Shown here piece after piece: positions 12,183 through 22,862 of a stretch of 64,000 nucleotides of DNA. The notes under the pieces are model-generated. The model saw only the letters and a program-made list of their open reading frames with translations. It was not told where the DNA came from and did not search any database. The DNA is from Sthenelais limicola. Lineage: Eukaryota > Annelida > Polychaeta > Phyllodocida > Sigalionidae. The stretch spans positions 36,889,744 through 36,953,743 of the forward strand of contig OW804096.1 in assembly GCA_942159475.1 (NCBI GenBank). The letters are read 5' to 3'. Position 1 is the stretch's first letter. The number at the start of each line of letters is the position of its first letter. A program made the translations under genes and the position numbers.

Positions 12183-12569
12183 ATTCATGAGAAAAAGAGG
12201 AACCGTGACGAATATCTGGTAATCCTTGAACGTGTTGGTACAGTATTACAGACATCGCCGGTTTCAGTAAACATGACTCAGTATCTGGCATGGTTCGCAA
12301 ACCGAGAATCCGTTTTAATACGCCAATAAAAACATGCATTTTTATTTCGATCACCATTGGAAATGACCCGGGGTCCATGTATAATGATTGGGTTTCTTGA
12401 TATAGGAAGGAAGGTTCATTACAATAGATATGTCGAGTATGAATTGGTTGTGAGAGATATACTTTACCGTTTTACCGTTTACTTTTTTGTTAGTGTATTA
12501 ATATTGTTATTATCATTATGTTGGTAATAGATAACATGATTAGTTAGCTCGAAACATATGTAAAGATGA

Positions 12570-12806
12570 GGGTCAGATCTTCGGAAATGGTACAATATTG
12601 GCCTTCACCAATCCTCTCAAATGATCCAAATTTAAGGCGAAAATTAGGTTCAAAATACAGTTCAACATAACCAGACAGATTTATCGAATGTATACAATAC
12701 AGAATACACTCAGATATACCTAGTATCTATCATTTTTCACTCTAATTTAGCAGAATTTGATAGATGTGTAGAACTGTAGATTGTGCATTTTCTGAAAATC
12801 TGACCC
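12570..12806. mobile_element. GGGTCAG-family MITE
   Basis: Left GGGTCAGATCTTCGGAAATG, right TTTTCTGAAAATCTGACCC. The 4-bp duplication ATGA is at 12566-12569 and 12807-12810. Confidence 0.92.
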
Positions 12807-13040
12807 ATGAGTTATGATAGCCGAGTTTAACCAAAATTTAAGGGACACTCGGAAGACCTGTGATAGTCACAGTCTTTCCATAACTTCTTCTCTAATTCTA
12901 TATTGTATGACACTTGTTGTACTTGAATAAAAATTCTATAATAATAATAAATATGATATGGAAATAAAATCTATTATTATCAATATGTTTGGGCCTTTTT
13001 GGAGCCGTATGATCAACATTGATCGACAATGATCGACATT

Positions 13041-13225
13041 GAGGTGCTGCTGGTGCATTGTTTGGTGATTATTGCTGGTGCACTATTCGTACATGCACTA
13101 TAGCAGGCCTGCTGGTGCCAGAATCTGATCAAATCGCGTCTAATTGTGTATAACCACCATAGCCTAGGCCCAACAGGGAGGTTACTAATCCTTTTAATCG
13201 CTACTTCAGGTTGTTATATCCCCGA
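13041..13225. repeat. Dispersed repeat with CTGCTGGTGCA
   Basis: CTGCTGGTGCATTG, GCTGGTGCACTATTC and GCCTGCTGGTGCC occur in succession, then GTTACTAATCCTTTTAATC, which is the inverted counterpart of GATTAATATCCTCC in related copies. Confidence 0.5.
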
Positions 13226-14249
13226 GACAGTCAGGGCAGTGATTAAAAAGAGATGTTTTCGTCATCATTAGGCATGTACAGTAAAACGAACTGCCCTGTA
13301 TCATTGTCCCTTTTCGAATAGAATGAATTCTTTATTGGTGGCTCTGCTAACAAAAGTAACACATTTCTGAAAAGGTCTTCCCAGATGGGTCTATTCCTAA
13401 CTTACAGGAGAGGGAACAGAAAGAGAACATATAGAGAAGGGAACAATGTAGGCCTATTGTGTAAGCTTGTAAAACGGCGAATGATGGGTTACCCGACGTT
13501 AAAACATAAACTTGACCATACATCAGGTTTTTTCTGAGGAAATAACAGGCTGTAAATGTAGTACAAAATGAGACCATTACATCCAAGTATGTATGCGGAT
13601 AAGAAGCAGGCTACAGATGTAGCTAGAGGGTTCCGGGTACTCAGGTATTTCCGCATGATGGTCATCGCGGTGTGGGTATTTGTGGAAAGGATGGAAGGGG
13701 GGTTACTCTCTACTTACAGAAAAACAAGGTCTACAAACTTTTTCGTGGTTCATTTATGAAAACAACTATATATTATAATGCATTCGTGATATAATTTAAT
13801 CCCTCAGATGCAACGATCCAGCTCGTCCCATTATCTCTATTTATATTTCTCATTTGTAATACAGTTACTAATAAATTTTGTTATTAATTAAAATCATATT
13901 TTTCACTTTTTTCACAAAAATATTGATAATTTGCAAAATAGGCTTCGGCGGAAATGACATCATCCACTTTTGGATTGCCGACGTTCTGAGGTTTCCAAAA
14001 AAGTATAATTTTACTAATCTCCAAAAAATGCCAACGAAAGTTAAAAAATGAACACAGTGAACCTGACTATACATACAGCATAGAAAAAGGTCCGTCTCTT
14101 GGAAATAAAGAATTGTTTGAGTTCTGTGGTTAACAACTCATCCTGGGCGCCCATTACATTAATAACATGAATAAATTGACAGTCTACATGAATCTTTTGA
14201 TAGTTTTGAAAATGGCATATCAATATGAAAATACTTCGATTTCTTGCAG
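13226..14249. other. Upstream flank or 5' intron of the Mab-21 gene
   Basis: No coding exon is evident. It ends with a pyrimidine-rich stretch and TTCTTGCAG at 14241-14249, a plausible 3' splice site 10 bases before the start codon. If real, at least one noncoding 5' exon lies further left; I could not place it. Confidence 0.45.
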
Positions 14250-14259
14250 AAACAACAAC

Positions 14260-14871
14260 ATGGAGGAGGGAAGTATGAAGGAGCAGGTCTGTGACCCAGG
14301 AGATGTCTGCATAAACGAGGCCTTTGCTGATGATGAGCACCTCAGTACAAACACAGATGAGCCGAGTCACTCTGGCCAGAATGAAGACCACCACAGCGGC
14401 CACCACCACCAGCCGAAAACAGTCGCTCTTCCACCATTCAGACCTGGTCCCTCACCAGAGGTATCTACCTCTGCCAGCACTACCACCTGGAACCAAACCC
14501 CTTCATCATCTCCAGGAGAAACTCCGATTAACAACAGGGATTCAGAGATAATCCAACAAGCCATTGGTAGTGAAACCAGGGTGGTTACAGGCTTCCAGAA
14601 CATTGTCCGAGAGCGAAGAACAGCCTCGCTGAAAAAGAAGACAATGTTTAGAACACTTGGCTATTGCTTTCTTCTGATGATGTCTGGGATAAGCTTGTAC
14701 ATAGTGGATCATTATGTGCCAACTAAACATCTTACCCTGATACTGCCTATCTCTATTGGAGTCTTCGTGTTGGTGTTTATCATCTGGTTCATTTATCGTA
14801 GATGGGGAAAAGCCAGGTGGGCTCTTAACTGGAGACTGAAGAAGACCTCACGGTACCTAGATGTTTGCCAG
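14260..14871 (+). CDS. Transmembrane Mab-21/cGAS-fold protein, coding exon 1
   Basis: This exon encodes residues 1-204 of a predicted 669-residue protein. I chose the ATG at 14260 because it sits in AACAACATGG context, just after an acceptor-like TTCTTGCAG; an upstream in-frame ATG at 14167 would lie before that acceptor. Residues 1-125 are acidic then Ser/Thr/Pro-rich with a histidine cluster (HHSGHHH, 44-50), probably disordered. Two hydrophobic helices follow, about 133-153 (LGYCFLLMMSGISLYIVDHY) and 158-179 (LTLILPISIGVFVLVFIIWF), then a basic, tryptophan-rich linker (YRRWGKARWALNWRLKK). The exon ends at CAG before GTTTGT and leaves no partial codon, matching the next exon. Membrane anchoring recalls ITPRIP and TMEM102 among animal Mab-21 proteins, but I see no close identity to either. 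Confidence 0.85.
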
Positions 14872-15503
14872 GTTTGTGTGTTTTAATCAACTCCATATTT
14901 ATTTATTTCATTTTGAATTCTTCATAACAATCATACTTCCTGGGTTGTGACTCTGAAATTGTGAGGAATAGTTCAGGTCTAAGCGACTCCTTTCAAGAAC
15001 TACTTGCAAGGATCAATTGCCATTTTTCCTCTTGCTTGTGATAATGTTTTAAAATGCTCAAGGTTGTAAAGGATATCATTATAGGCGTCAGAAAATGTAC
15101 AATTCACTTCCACCAACTCTCTAAAATAATCCAAATTCATACAGTTTACAAAGATGATGTTTAAAATACAATGGAGGTCAACATACCTCAACAGATTTCT
15201 GAATCAACAAATGTGTTAGAGATGCTCTCTTTTCAGCTTAATTCGTTATAGGATTTATTAAATGTGTAGAGTTGAACATAAATACAGCGTGAAAATAACT
15301 ACTTTTACAGTATACTCAGATATACCTAGTATTTATCTGTTTTCAGATTAATGTAACTGAATTTATAATATGTGTAGAGCTGCCGACTGGACATTTTCTG
15401 ATGATCTGACCCATAACTCATTAACCTTTATATTGTACTGTTAACATCCTATAGAATGATTACAGCTAGTACTTTATGTTCACTTTCTCATCAATCATTG
15501 CAG
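14872..15503 (+). other. Phase-0 intron of the Mab-21 gene
   Basis: 632 bp from donor GTTTGT to acceptor TCAATCATTGCAG. It contains a GGGTCAG-family MITE at 15084-15412, so about half the intron is transposon. Confidence 0.85.
15084..15412. mobile_element. GGGTCAG-family MITE inside the Mab-21 intron
   Basis: Left end GGCGTCAGAAAATGTACAAT, right end ACATTTTCTGATGATCTGACCC split by one change. At about 329 bp it is longer than typical copies because the TGTGTAGAGTTG / TGTGTAGAGCTG part is duplicated internally. Confidence 0.8.
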
Positions 15504-16901
15504 GTATCAGAAGAGTATGTGCAGCAAATGCTGCCTAAACTTGGTGAAGAAGCACAAGGAGTGTGTCATTGTCGCCTTGCAGGGAGTGCAGGGGACGGGT
15601 ACGGATTCTTCCCAGCTTTGAGTGCCAACGTTGGCATTTGCCACAAGGAACCACCCCTAACTCAGGATGTGGATATGAACATATTCTATGAAGGTCTAGA
15701 GCTGGACAGGAACGACATAGTCACCAAAGGCATGCCTCCTGGATTCTGCATCATCAGGCTGGATTCCAGGCTGGAGTTCCTTAACTCTTATGTACATGAC
15801 TGTGTTGTGAGACACCCTAATCTTCCAGGCTTGTATCTCTCTGGTAAAGTGGTATCAGATAAGATTGGGCAGTACATATCACATAATGTGGTTTACAACT
15901 ATCCAGCTATAACTTACACTCAGACACTGACAGGCCCTCAGGGTAACTATGCATTTGATGTGGACATGGTGTGGGGCATTAAGATCCCAATCTGGCCTGA
16001 GGTGGCCAAGGACTGGCCAACAAGCCCTGAGAGACGCCTCCCTCGTGATATGATAGATAACATAGTGCAGAGAGGCTGTTATGTTGTCCATAAACATTGC
16101 AGCACACCCATTGTCAGTGAACAAAATTTTGATCATCCGGACCATAGTCTGGACTGGAGATTCACATTTGCTGAGGCAGAATCTGACCTTTTCAAGTTCC
16201 ACGGAGATAAAGAAGCACTAAAGTTGTGCTATGTCATCATAAAGTTTGTGCTGAAACAATACAGCACCAAGAAGAAAAAGAAATTTCCAGCTTTGAAATC
16301 TTACCATCTCAAGACTCTGTTCTTAAAGATAGCAGAGAAGGAATCTCAGTTTAATGTGTATAACATAAAGCATAATAAAGATCTGGGCGAGCTGTTTATG
16401 TATGTGCTTGCTGAATATAGAGCAGCTCTTGAGTCCAAACAACTGACTCATTACTTTCTGCCTTCAGTGAATATCCTCGCACCTTACACTGATACAGACC
16501 TCCAGGAGGGAATCAAGGTACTTAAAGAATTCCAGAACCAACCTTTAGCAATAATTGATGCCTTTGACAAAGCCTGGATCAGTCGAAAGAGTTTGGATCT
16601 TTTCTTCATTATTGCATTCATTGCTATCTTCTTCTGCTTTGGTATGAAGTTCTTCTTCGAGTATCGCTCGATTAGTTTGCAGGCTGAGGCCGACTCCCTG
16701 TTCAGAGGAGCTCTGGAAGATATCGGAAAGGAGCATCTGGATCTGGCAGGCATACCCACTGAGGAAAGGGAAAAGCTACTGAAATGTATTTCAGAAAAAC
16801 AGATAATCTTTGATGTTAGACCCGACTTGGTACTCAAATTTTGTCGATTGATGCTTGGATATGGACTGCCTACCAATAGTACAGTGAACAATGAAAACTA
16901 G
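15504..16901 (+). CDS. Transmembrane Mab-21/cGAS-fold protein, coding exon 2
   Basis: This exon encodes residues 205-669, ending at TAG 16899-16901. The Mab-21/nucleotidyltransferase fold spans roughly 220-540. A Gly-Ser loop (LAGSAGDG, GS at 231-232) precedes QDVDMN (Asp259, Asp261), and a third acid lies in FDVDMVWGIKIPIWP (Asp358). This matches the GS / [DE]xD / D triad of cGAS-like enzymes, and WP follows the third acid as in cGAS. The GS to DxD spacing (about 28) is longer than in cGAS. WRFTFAEAESDLF (422-434) is the Mab-21 WR-F-x-AE signature. A hydrophobic helix, about 567-588, follows, then a roughly 80-residue charged tail. I see no cGAS-type zinc ribbon. Catalytic activity and ligand are unknown; it could be a cyclic-dinucleotide-type synthase, or a non-catalytic scaffold as in Mab21L1. 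Confidence 0.88.
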   Translation, partial: VSEEYVQQMLPKLGEEAQGVCHCRLAGSAGDGYGFFPALSANVGICHKEPPLTQDVDMNIFYEGLELDRNDIVTKGMPPGFCIIRLDSRLEFLNSYVHDCVVRHPNLPGLYLSGKVVSDKIGQYISHNVVYNYPAITYTQTLTGPQGNYAFDVDMVWGIKIPIWPEVAKDWPTSPERRLPRDMIDNIVQRGCYVVHKHCSTPIVSEQNFDHPDHSLDWRFTFAEAESDLFKFHGDKEALKLCYVIIKFVLKQYSTKKKKKFPALKSYHLKTLFLKIAEKESQFNVYNIKHNKDLGELFMYVLAEYRAALESKQLTHYFLPSVNILAPYTDTDLQEGIKVLKEFQNQPLAIIDAFDKAWISRKSLDLFFIIAFIAIFFCFGMKFFFEYRSISLQAEADSLFRGALEDIGKEHLDLAGIPTEEREKLLKCISEKQIIFDVRPDLVLKFCRLMLGYGLPTNSTVNNEN

Positions 16902-16922
16902 ATATTGATGGAGATCCCATTC

Positions 16923-16928
16923 ATTAAA
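16923..16928 (+). promoter_or_regulatory. Polyadenylation signal ATTAAA
   Basis: ATTAAA lies 22 bases after the Mab-21 stop codon. It is the commonest variant of AATAAA in animals. The 3' UTR would be very short if it is used. Confidence 0.45.
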
Positions 16929-16985
16929 ATATTTGTGGAAAATACTGCATTCTCAGCTATTTCAACAACACATCATACCATATTT

Positions 16986-17209
16986 CGGTCAGATTCTCAG
17001 AAAATGTACAATCGGGAGCTCCACACAATTATTGAATTCTTCTCAATTCGACTGAAAAATGATAAATACTAGGTAAAACGGCATTGAATTGATTCAAAGG
17101 ATGTGTTTGGTTCTGTTGAACTGTGTATTGAGTCTCATTTTTGCATTAAATTCGGGTTATTTGGGAGGGTTTTTGAATATGAATTGTGCATTTTCTGGAA
17201 ATTTCACCC
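16986..17209. mobile_element. GGGTCAG-family MITE
   Basis: Left CGGTCAGATTCTCAGAAAAT, right TTTTCTGGAAATTTCACCC. ATTT flanks both ends (16982-16985, 17210-17213). It lies just beyond the Mab-21 poly(A) signal. Confidence 0.85.
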
Positions 17210-17636
17210 ATTTACTCATTGTTTGACTGATAGGACTGGAGTTATCTCTTGTTCATGTCTAGCATAGAAAAACATAGATCTTTGGTTTTATCAATTTCAT
17301 AATCGATTATTGTTTGTCTCTTTTTCAACTTTGCTTATTCTCCCATCTATATATAAGTACAAGTATATTTGAGAAATTCTGTACTAACTAAATCTGTCTA
17401 TTTTTGCTACGTGTTTATAATGTCAAACATGCATTGATCTATTTGTACTTGAACTATCAATACATGGGTGAGTTGGGAAAGTCGGGATACAGAATGTATT
17501 AGCATCTACCCAAGTATTATTACTAGGACACTATACATTAGTTGCATGACGTTACATTCCTGTCACCCTTATCTGTCCAATGTAAATTGTCATGGTATAT
17601 TTATTTCTTATTCAGCAAACTTGTACATCAGTAAGG

Positions 17637-17872
17637 GGGTCAGATCTTCGGAAAACGTACAATTGGCCTTCACCAATCCTCTCAAATAACCCAAATTTTA
17701 AAGAATATCAGGTTCAAAATACAGTTCAAACTAACCAGACAGATTTATTGAATGAATACAATACAGAATACACTCAGATATACCTAGTATTTATACATGT
17801 TTACTCTAATTTACCAGAATTTGATAGATTTGTAGAACTGAAGATTGTGCATTTTTTTTGAAAATCTGACCC
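17637..17872. mobile_element. GGGTCAG-family MITE
   Basis: Left GGGTCAGATCTTCGGAAAAC, right TTTGAAAATCTGACCC. Family interior present (AATACACTCAGATATACC). The flanks do not match. Confidence 0.86.
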
Positions 17873-18060
17873 AAATATGCTCCAAAAAAGTACTTCTCTT
17901 ATGTAGGTCTGCCAGTTCGTTCTTTAAATGATGATAAGATGGAATAAAAACAAGTTTTGGAGATGTTAGTTTAACAAATCTTCTTGTGAGTTCTGTTTGA
18001 TTTTCCCGAATGTTTTCAACTTTCACTACCTCCAGCGTATACGACAAGAAAACCCTATCT

Positions 18061-18295
18061 GGGTCAGATTTTCAGAAAATGTACAATTCAACTTCGCCAG
18101 TCTTCACAAATAACCCAAATTTCAGACGAAAACAAAGTTAAAAATACAATTCAACCCAACCACACAGATTGCTAGAATCAATGCAATGCCGAATTTACTC
18201 GAATTTACCTAGTATTGACCAAATTGCAGCCTAATTCAGCAGAATTTACTAAATGTGTACAGCTGCCAATTGTACATTTTCCGAAAATCTGACCC
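18061..18295. mobile_element. GGGTCAG-family MITE
   Basis: Left GGGTCAGATTTTCAGAAAAT, right TTTTCCGAAAATCTGACCC. The 4-bp duplication ATCT is at 18057-18060 and 18296-18299. Confidence 0.93.
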
Positions 18296-18684
18296 ATCTA
18301 TTCCTCGTTGAAAGAAACCCGTGAGCCTGCATCATTTATGTTCACTCTACAGATTCATGTATTTCATACTTGATTATTATTATTATTATTTGACTTATGT
18401 ATAAACTTCGTAAATAAAATAGAAAATAGAAATAATGAAATGAATAATGAAATGTCAGTAAACTAAGGAACTAAAATGATACTGAAATCGAAGATCTACA
18501 GACAATACAACTAGACTAGCATATAGTTAGGTTAATTATTTCGGATTGCCTGGAAGACCTGCTTGGCAGAAGGTATACTATTCGATTCTGATGTACATTG
18601 TATATTTTAGAAATCATCAGAATATAAACCATGATGTTGCCTTACAGATAGTCATCTGGAGACTTTGGTAGTATTAGAAATATT

Positions 18685-18696
18685 CACTAGGTGGCG
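18685..18696 (+). promoter_or_regulatory. CTCF-like motif CACTAGGTGGCG
   Basis: Matches the core CCANNAGGNGGC of bilaterian CTCF except at the first base. It lies 1.8 kb downstream of the Mab-21 gene. Sequence match only. Confidence 0.3.
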
Positions 18697-18972
18697 TAAC
18701 TAGCTCATTCCATACTAACTATGGCTATGTGAGAGATATAGCATGTACATGTCTGGACTTATTAGCACTTCTCTTTGATTTTTTGTATATTGTCTAATTG
18801 ATAAACACTTGTGAATCTCTAATAGGATGCTGCCCAGGTGATGGTTTTTACGTGTGTCTCTATTTTTTCTGATTAATGCCTTTTTTGGCTATGTAATTAC
18901 ATGTTAGAAATTTTCCTCTTTTTGTAATGAATGTGTAATTGTAAAATGTTTTCACTCTTATCAGCCACGAAT

Positions 18973-19427
18973 GAGAATAGTCACACCCTCGTCACCTACG
19001 ACCTAAACTGCAGTTACCAGCATTCAAAATGGCGGAAGGTGGGCTCCCATTAGAACAAACAATGTTGGTTTTTACCTAACAAAAGCCGTTTTCAGTAGCT
19101 GTCATGTTCTGTGGGTGTTTACTATAGTTGCATTTAGGTTTGAGTGTTATCAGATACATGTATGCATTATACAGTTACGGTCATAGTGGAAAACAGTTGG
19201 GGTCATACAGTGTGTTATTCCAAGTACAAAATATAAGTAAACTTCAACCCTGGTACATTATTTGAACCCATCACAACGGTGTCATACCTATAAGGAAGAG
19301 ATCTATCGATTCAGTTTATTATTATAAAGTATTTTTAAGCAAGATTTCAAAGAAAATCATCAGTGCCAACAACAACAACAATGCTGGTAACTGCAGTTGG
19401 GGTCGTAGGTGCCGAGGGTGTGATAGT
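18973..19427. mobile_element. Inverted-repeat element with CACACCCTCG ends
   Basis: Left arm TCACACCCTCGTCACCTACG continues to GCAGTTACCAGCATT; the right arm is its near-complement (AATGCTGGTAACTGCAGTTG, then CGTAGGTGCC, GAGGGTGTGA). The arms are about 46 bp and the interior about 360 bp with no frame. AAATGGCGGAAG near the left arm is a YY1-like word. Confidence 0.75.
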
Positions 19428-19631
19428 GTCTAATTACATTATTTCACTCCGCTGAATAAACATCTTTAAAAACAAACAAAACATGCATATGTTTAATAAA
19501 TAAATAATAATAAGTAATAATAAAGCAGAAAGATCTTACTAGCTGCCTGAGTCAATTGTTTCAATCTAAATGCCAACATCCACTGTCGCCCTAAAACGAT
19601 GAGCAATTCTACAAAATTCTACCAATTGTTT

Positions 19632-20000
19632 AATATCTTTTTAATAGGGGATTTGCATAGCCGCCATTTTGAATCTTGATTCGCATGGAATTATGGGCTG
19701 GACTAATGGTACAGTGTAAAATCTATAAAAAACATGCCATGTTTAGCATGGACTATTTATCAGTGTTCTAATGTCAATATCCAAGACTTCTACATGTTTC
19801 TACAACACAAGTCCCCATCTTTCCAATCATGCATTTGGTTTTCATAGCCAACTTAAAAACGCTATAACATTTGTAAGCAAATTCTTGGAATTTCCAATTA
19901 AAATGTTGCCAAATGTTGGTATGTCAGATTTCCTCAAAATCCGTCCCAGAATGCACTTAACCGACATGCGCAGTGGCACATGCAACTCCCCTATTGAACG
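19632..20000. repeat. Weak inverted-repeat block, ATAGGGGA ends
   Basis: AATAGGGGATTTGCAT near 19643 is mirrored by ATGCAACTCCCCTATT near 19979. The open frame at 19771-20178 crosses its right end. I treat the block as a diverged MITE rather than a gene. Confidence 0.35.
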
Positions 20001-20301
20001 ACAAGCATTAGTATGCGGCGACTTTGCACATTATTCCGACAGATCAACGCGCTTGAGAACAACAAACAAGATTCAATGGAGTCCCATGAAAATCAAAAAA
20101 AGGGTAGACTTATTGCGGACATTGACAGTCATGATGAAAGACAGTATACTTATTATAACGCAAAATCAAAGTGTATAAAATAACCGCTACAGTCTAGGTC
20201 CAAAGATGGGAGAGTCCCTTCAAACGAAGGGAAAGCCTCTCGCCTCAAACCGCAAAGTGCCATTATAATTCCATTAAGACCGCAAAATGTCATTATTTTC
20301 C

Positions 20302-20502
20302 CATTTCGATTATTTCATATTTGACTATGCAATATTGAAATGAAATTGTTAAATCTTAAAAATTCCAACGAAATTTCAAAGTATGAATATTGCCTTAATT
20401 ACAAATATTGAATATGTTTCTAAAATTTATGATCGTATGAACGAAACGTATCACAGATTGTGAAATTTCTGCGAAATAAAATTTTGTTAAAAAAAAACAA
20501 AA
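20302..20502 (+). mobile_element. A-tailed insertion, probable retroposon
   Basis: Other copies of the host family run directly from TTCCCATT to the AGTCTTAG or equivalent stretch. Here about 200 bp intervene, ending AAATAAAATTTTG and an A-rich tail. Source element not identified. Confidence 0.5.
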
Positions 20503-20582
20503 AACGCCAAGTCTTAGTGAGGAGACCGATTAGCGAAGCAGGCTGACATACCATTCTTATCTAATCTGAGGGTTTGGACCTA

Positions 20583-22851
20583 CACTCTAAGAAAAAAGGG
20601 TTCTTTTGGGTTCTTGATAGAACCTCATGGTTCTACCAAGAACCCTAGGGTTCTTCGACACCTAAAAGGGTTCTTCGGGACCACCGGGGGTTCCATCTAG
20701 AACCATAGGGGTTCTTCAGCGATTTAAGGGTTCTTCCTGAACTTGAAGGGTTCTTTAGCTCAAAGCAGTTCTACAAAGAATCTCCTTTTCTCCTTAGGAA
20801 AGAGAATGAGGTTCTTTCGAGAACCCAGAAGCATGGGTCTTCACCCTGCTTTTTGATGAAAAAAAATCAGCTGAATATTCATCGGGATCCATGTAAAAAC
20901 AGACGAATATTTTTTTTTTTTTTTTTTTTTTTTTTTCAAAATTTTTTTCAGCTGCATACATCGGTGCAATAAAATCATATAAATTTTTTTTTTGTAACTA
21001 TAGATCTATGTAGTTTCATTAGGCACTGTGTGCAATGTGTACGTGGCCGTCGATGGACGGATTTTAGAAAGTGTTCTTGCGATTTTTTAAGAGAATATGG
21101 CTTCCGACATCTACATTATTTCATGCATTGAATGACCGATCTTGTCCGATTCAGTGATACAATATATATAGTAATATTAATACCTAATTTTCCCCTTCCC
21201 CTCGCCAAAATCCTTAATTTCTAAAAGAACAATAGCAGTAAACGATTAGGCTAACTTATAGGCCTACATTGAAGTATTATTATATTTTATTATATTAATA
21301 TATTCATTACGAACATGATAATTCAATAGATATGATGCATACATTTTTTTCTATTTGTATCTCCAAGAAGCTGCTTTATAGCCTTAGATTTTCCGCATTT
21401 TGCCACAAAGGGGGAGTGGGGTGGCGGGAATAAAATGCCTTGCAAATTCGCTGAAAGGGGCTACGGTAGGCCTACTTTTTAAATGCTGAAATAATCTGTT
21501 CAGGAGTAGGCCTACACATTTTCTCACATGTCTTGAATTAACAATTTCATATAACTAGCGTTTGGAGGGGAGATATTTCTCGGCCTATATAACTAGGAAG
21601 TGCATTCACACATCCTCTACCAGTCGCGCAGGAGACTGCTTGGCGTCACCAATCCACCCGTGTACATGCAAGACGTGCAGCATACGGGCCGTACATATAT
21701 GCTTGCTGGTTGCTAGGAGACAAACAAGCTAGCGGCCTCGGCCAGGTCAACCCCCACTCACTTAAGTTTGTTGTTTAGTGTATCCTGTGCACTAGCAGTT
21801 TAACGGTCACTTCAGTGCTCTGCCAAGCGAGTAGAAGAGTCCCAGTTATGCCTGGACGGGGCATTGATGTGTGACGGAGTCATACAAACACCTAGTTGTG
21901 CTCTAACAGTCAGCAGAGACAGACGTAGGGCCTACATTTCCCGGTACATTTCAAATTGCCTGGTAATGCTATGAGATTTGATGTAAGTTACTTAATTCTT
22001 GTTCATTTCTCTATCACTCTAAATTGATATTCAAAAGTATGCTTTGGTTATATCATACACTGTACAGTACTCTCTTGCTTAGCTATCGAAATAGCACTGG
22101 TTACATTGATAATACATTTGAATTGTATGAACAACAGAGTGGAGGCATTTAACTCATATTCAAATCTTCTACTAACAGCTGATAGACAACAGGGTAGGAC
22201 GTTTATTTCTAATTGACTGGTAATGGGATGAGAGTCAAGGTAAGTTCTTGTTCATTTCTCTAACCATCTAAATCGATATATGTTTTGGTTATATCATACA
22301 TTAGTTTCAAATAATCTCTAAGATAATCAAAAATATTTGCTGGTAAAATCGTTCTCATACTTTTTATTCAGATACTGATATTATCATATAGGACTTATAT
22401 TTTAGGCGACAAGATGATGTCCTCCCAAACAGTCTTGGAGGGAAGAAAGGAAGTATATCAACTGGAATACTCGCTGAAGAATAAAGGAAAATACTACCCA
22501 CGCCATGAACTGGAATATGTTGAATAATTTGATGAAAAGTGATGTTACTTCACCAATAAAAGCATTAATAAAATCAACTAGGTTTTGAAGAACCATATTA
22601 AGGGGTTTTGTTTCGGATATTTTCAGTTGGAGGGTTCTTCAAATCAAGGGTTCTATAAAGAACCCTACATATTTTAGCTTGAGGGTTCTTCAAATCCAGG
22701 GTTCTATGTAGAACCCTGCCTATTCCCGAAATGGGGGTTCTACTTAGAACCCTCAAAAAAGGGTTCTAAGTAGAACCATTAGGGGTTCTGCCATGTCGAC
22801 AAGCTGAAGAACCCTTAAGGGTTCTTGTTAGAACCCTTTCTTCTTAGAGTG
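20583..22851. mobile_element. 2.27-kb non-autonomous DNA transposon with GGGTTCT arrays
   Basis: Termini CACTCTAAGAAAAAAGGGTT and the complement (AACCCTTTCTTCTTAGAGTG), flanked by TA. Both arms (about 20585-20850 and 22600-22848) are packed with GGGTTCTT/AAGAACCC words, many more than the terminal repeat needs, which resembles multiple transposase-binding sites. The interior of about 1.75 kb carries no transposase frame. It has a T-run near 20911-20936 and an imperfect direct duplication (TTGTTCATTTCTCTA...TTTTGGTTATATCATACA) near 21995 and 22246. Termini beginning CACT recall CACTA elements, but superfamily is uncertain. Confidence 0.8.
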
Positions 22852-22862
22852 TAGAGTGGCTA

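Larger units (their letters stand above)
20193..22862. mobile_element. CAGTCTAGG-family element split by two later insertions
   Basis: Left end ACAGTCTAGGTCCAAAG at about 20190. The right end TTTGGACCTA is cut at 20582 and resumes TAGAGTGG after 22851, which restores the complement of the left end. Inside are an A-tailed insertion (about 20302-20502) and the 2.27-kb element 20583-22851. Confidence 0.75.

Noticed and set aside
14041..14409. 122-codon minus frame
   Set aside because: Antisense shadow of the first Mab-21 exon.
16484..16891. 135-codon minus frame
   Set aside because: Antisense shadow of the second Mab-21 exon.
19771..20178. 135-codon plus frame
   Set aside because: No recognisable domain, crosses a worn inverted repeat, and no splice or promoter context.
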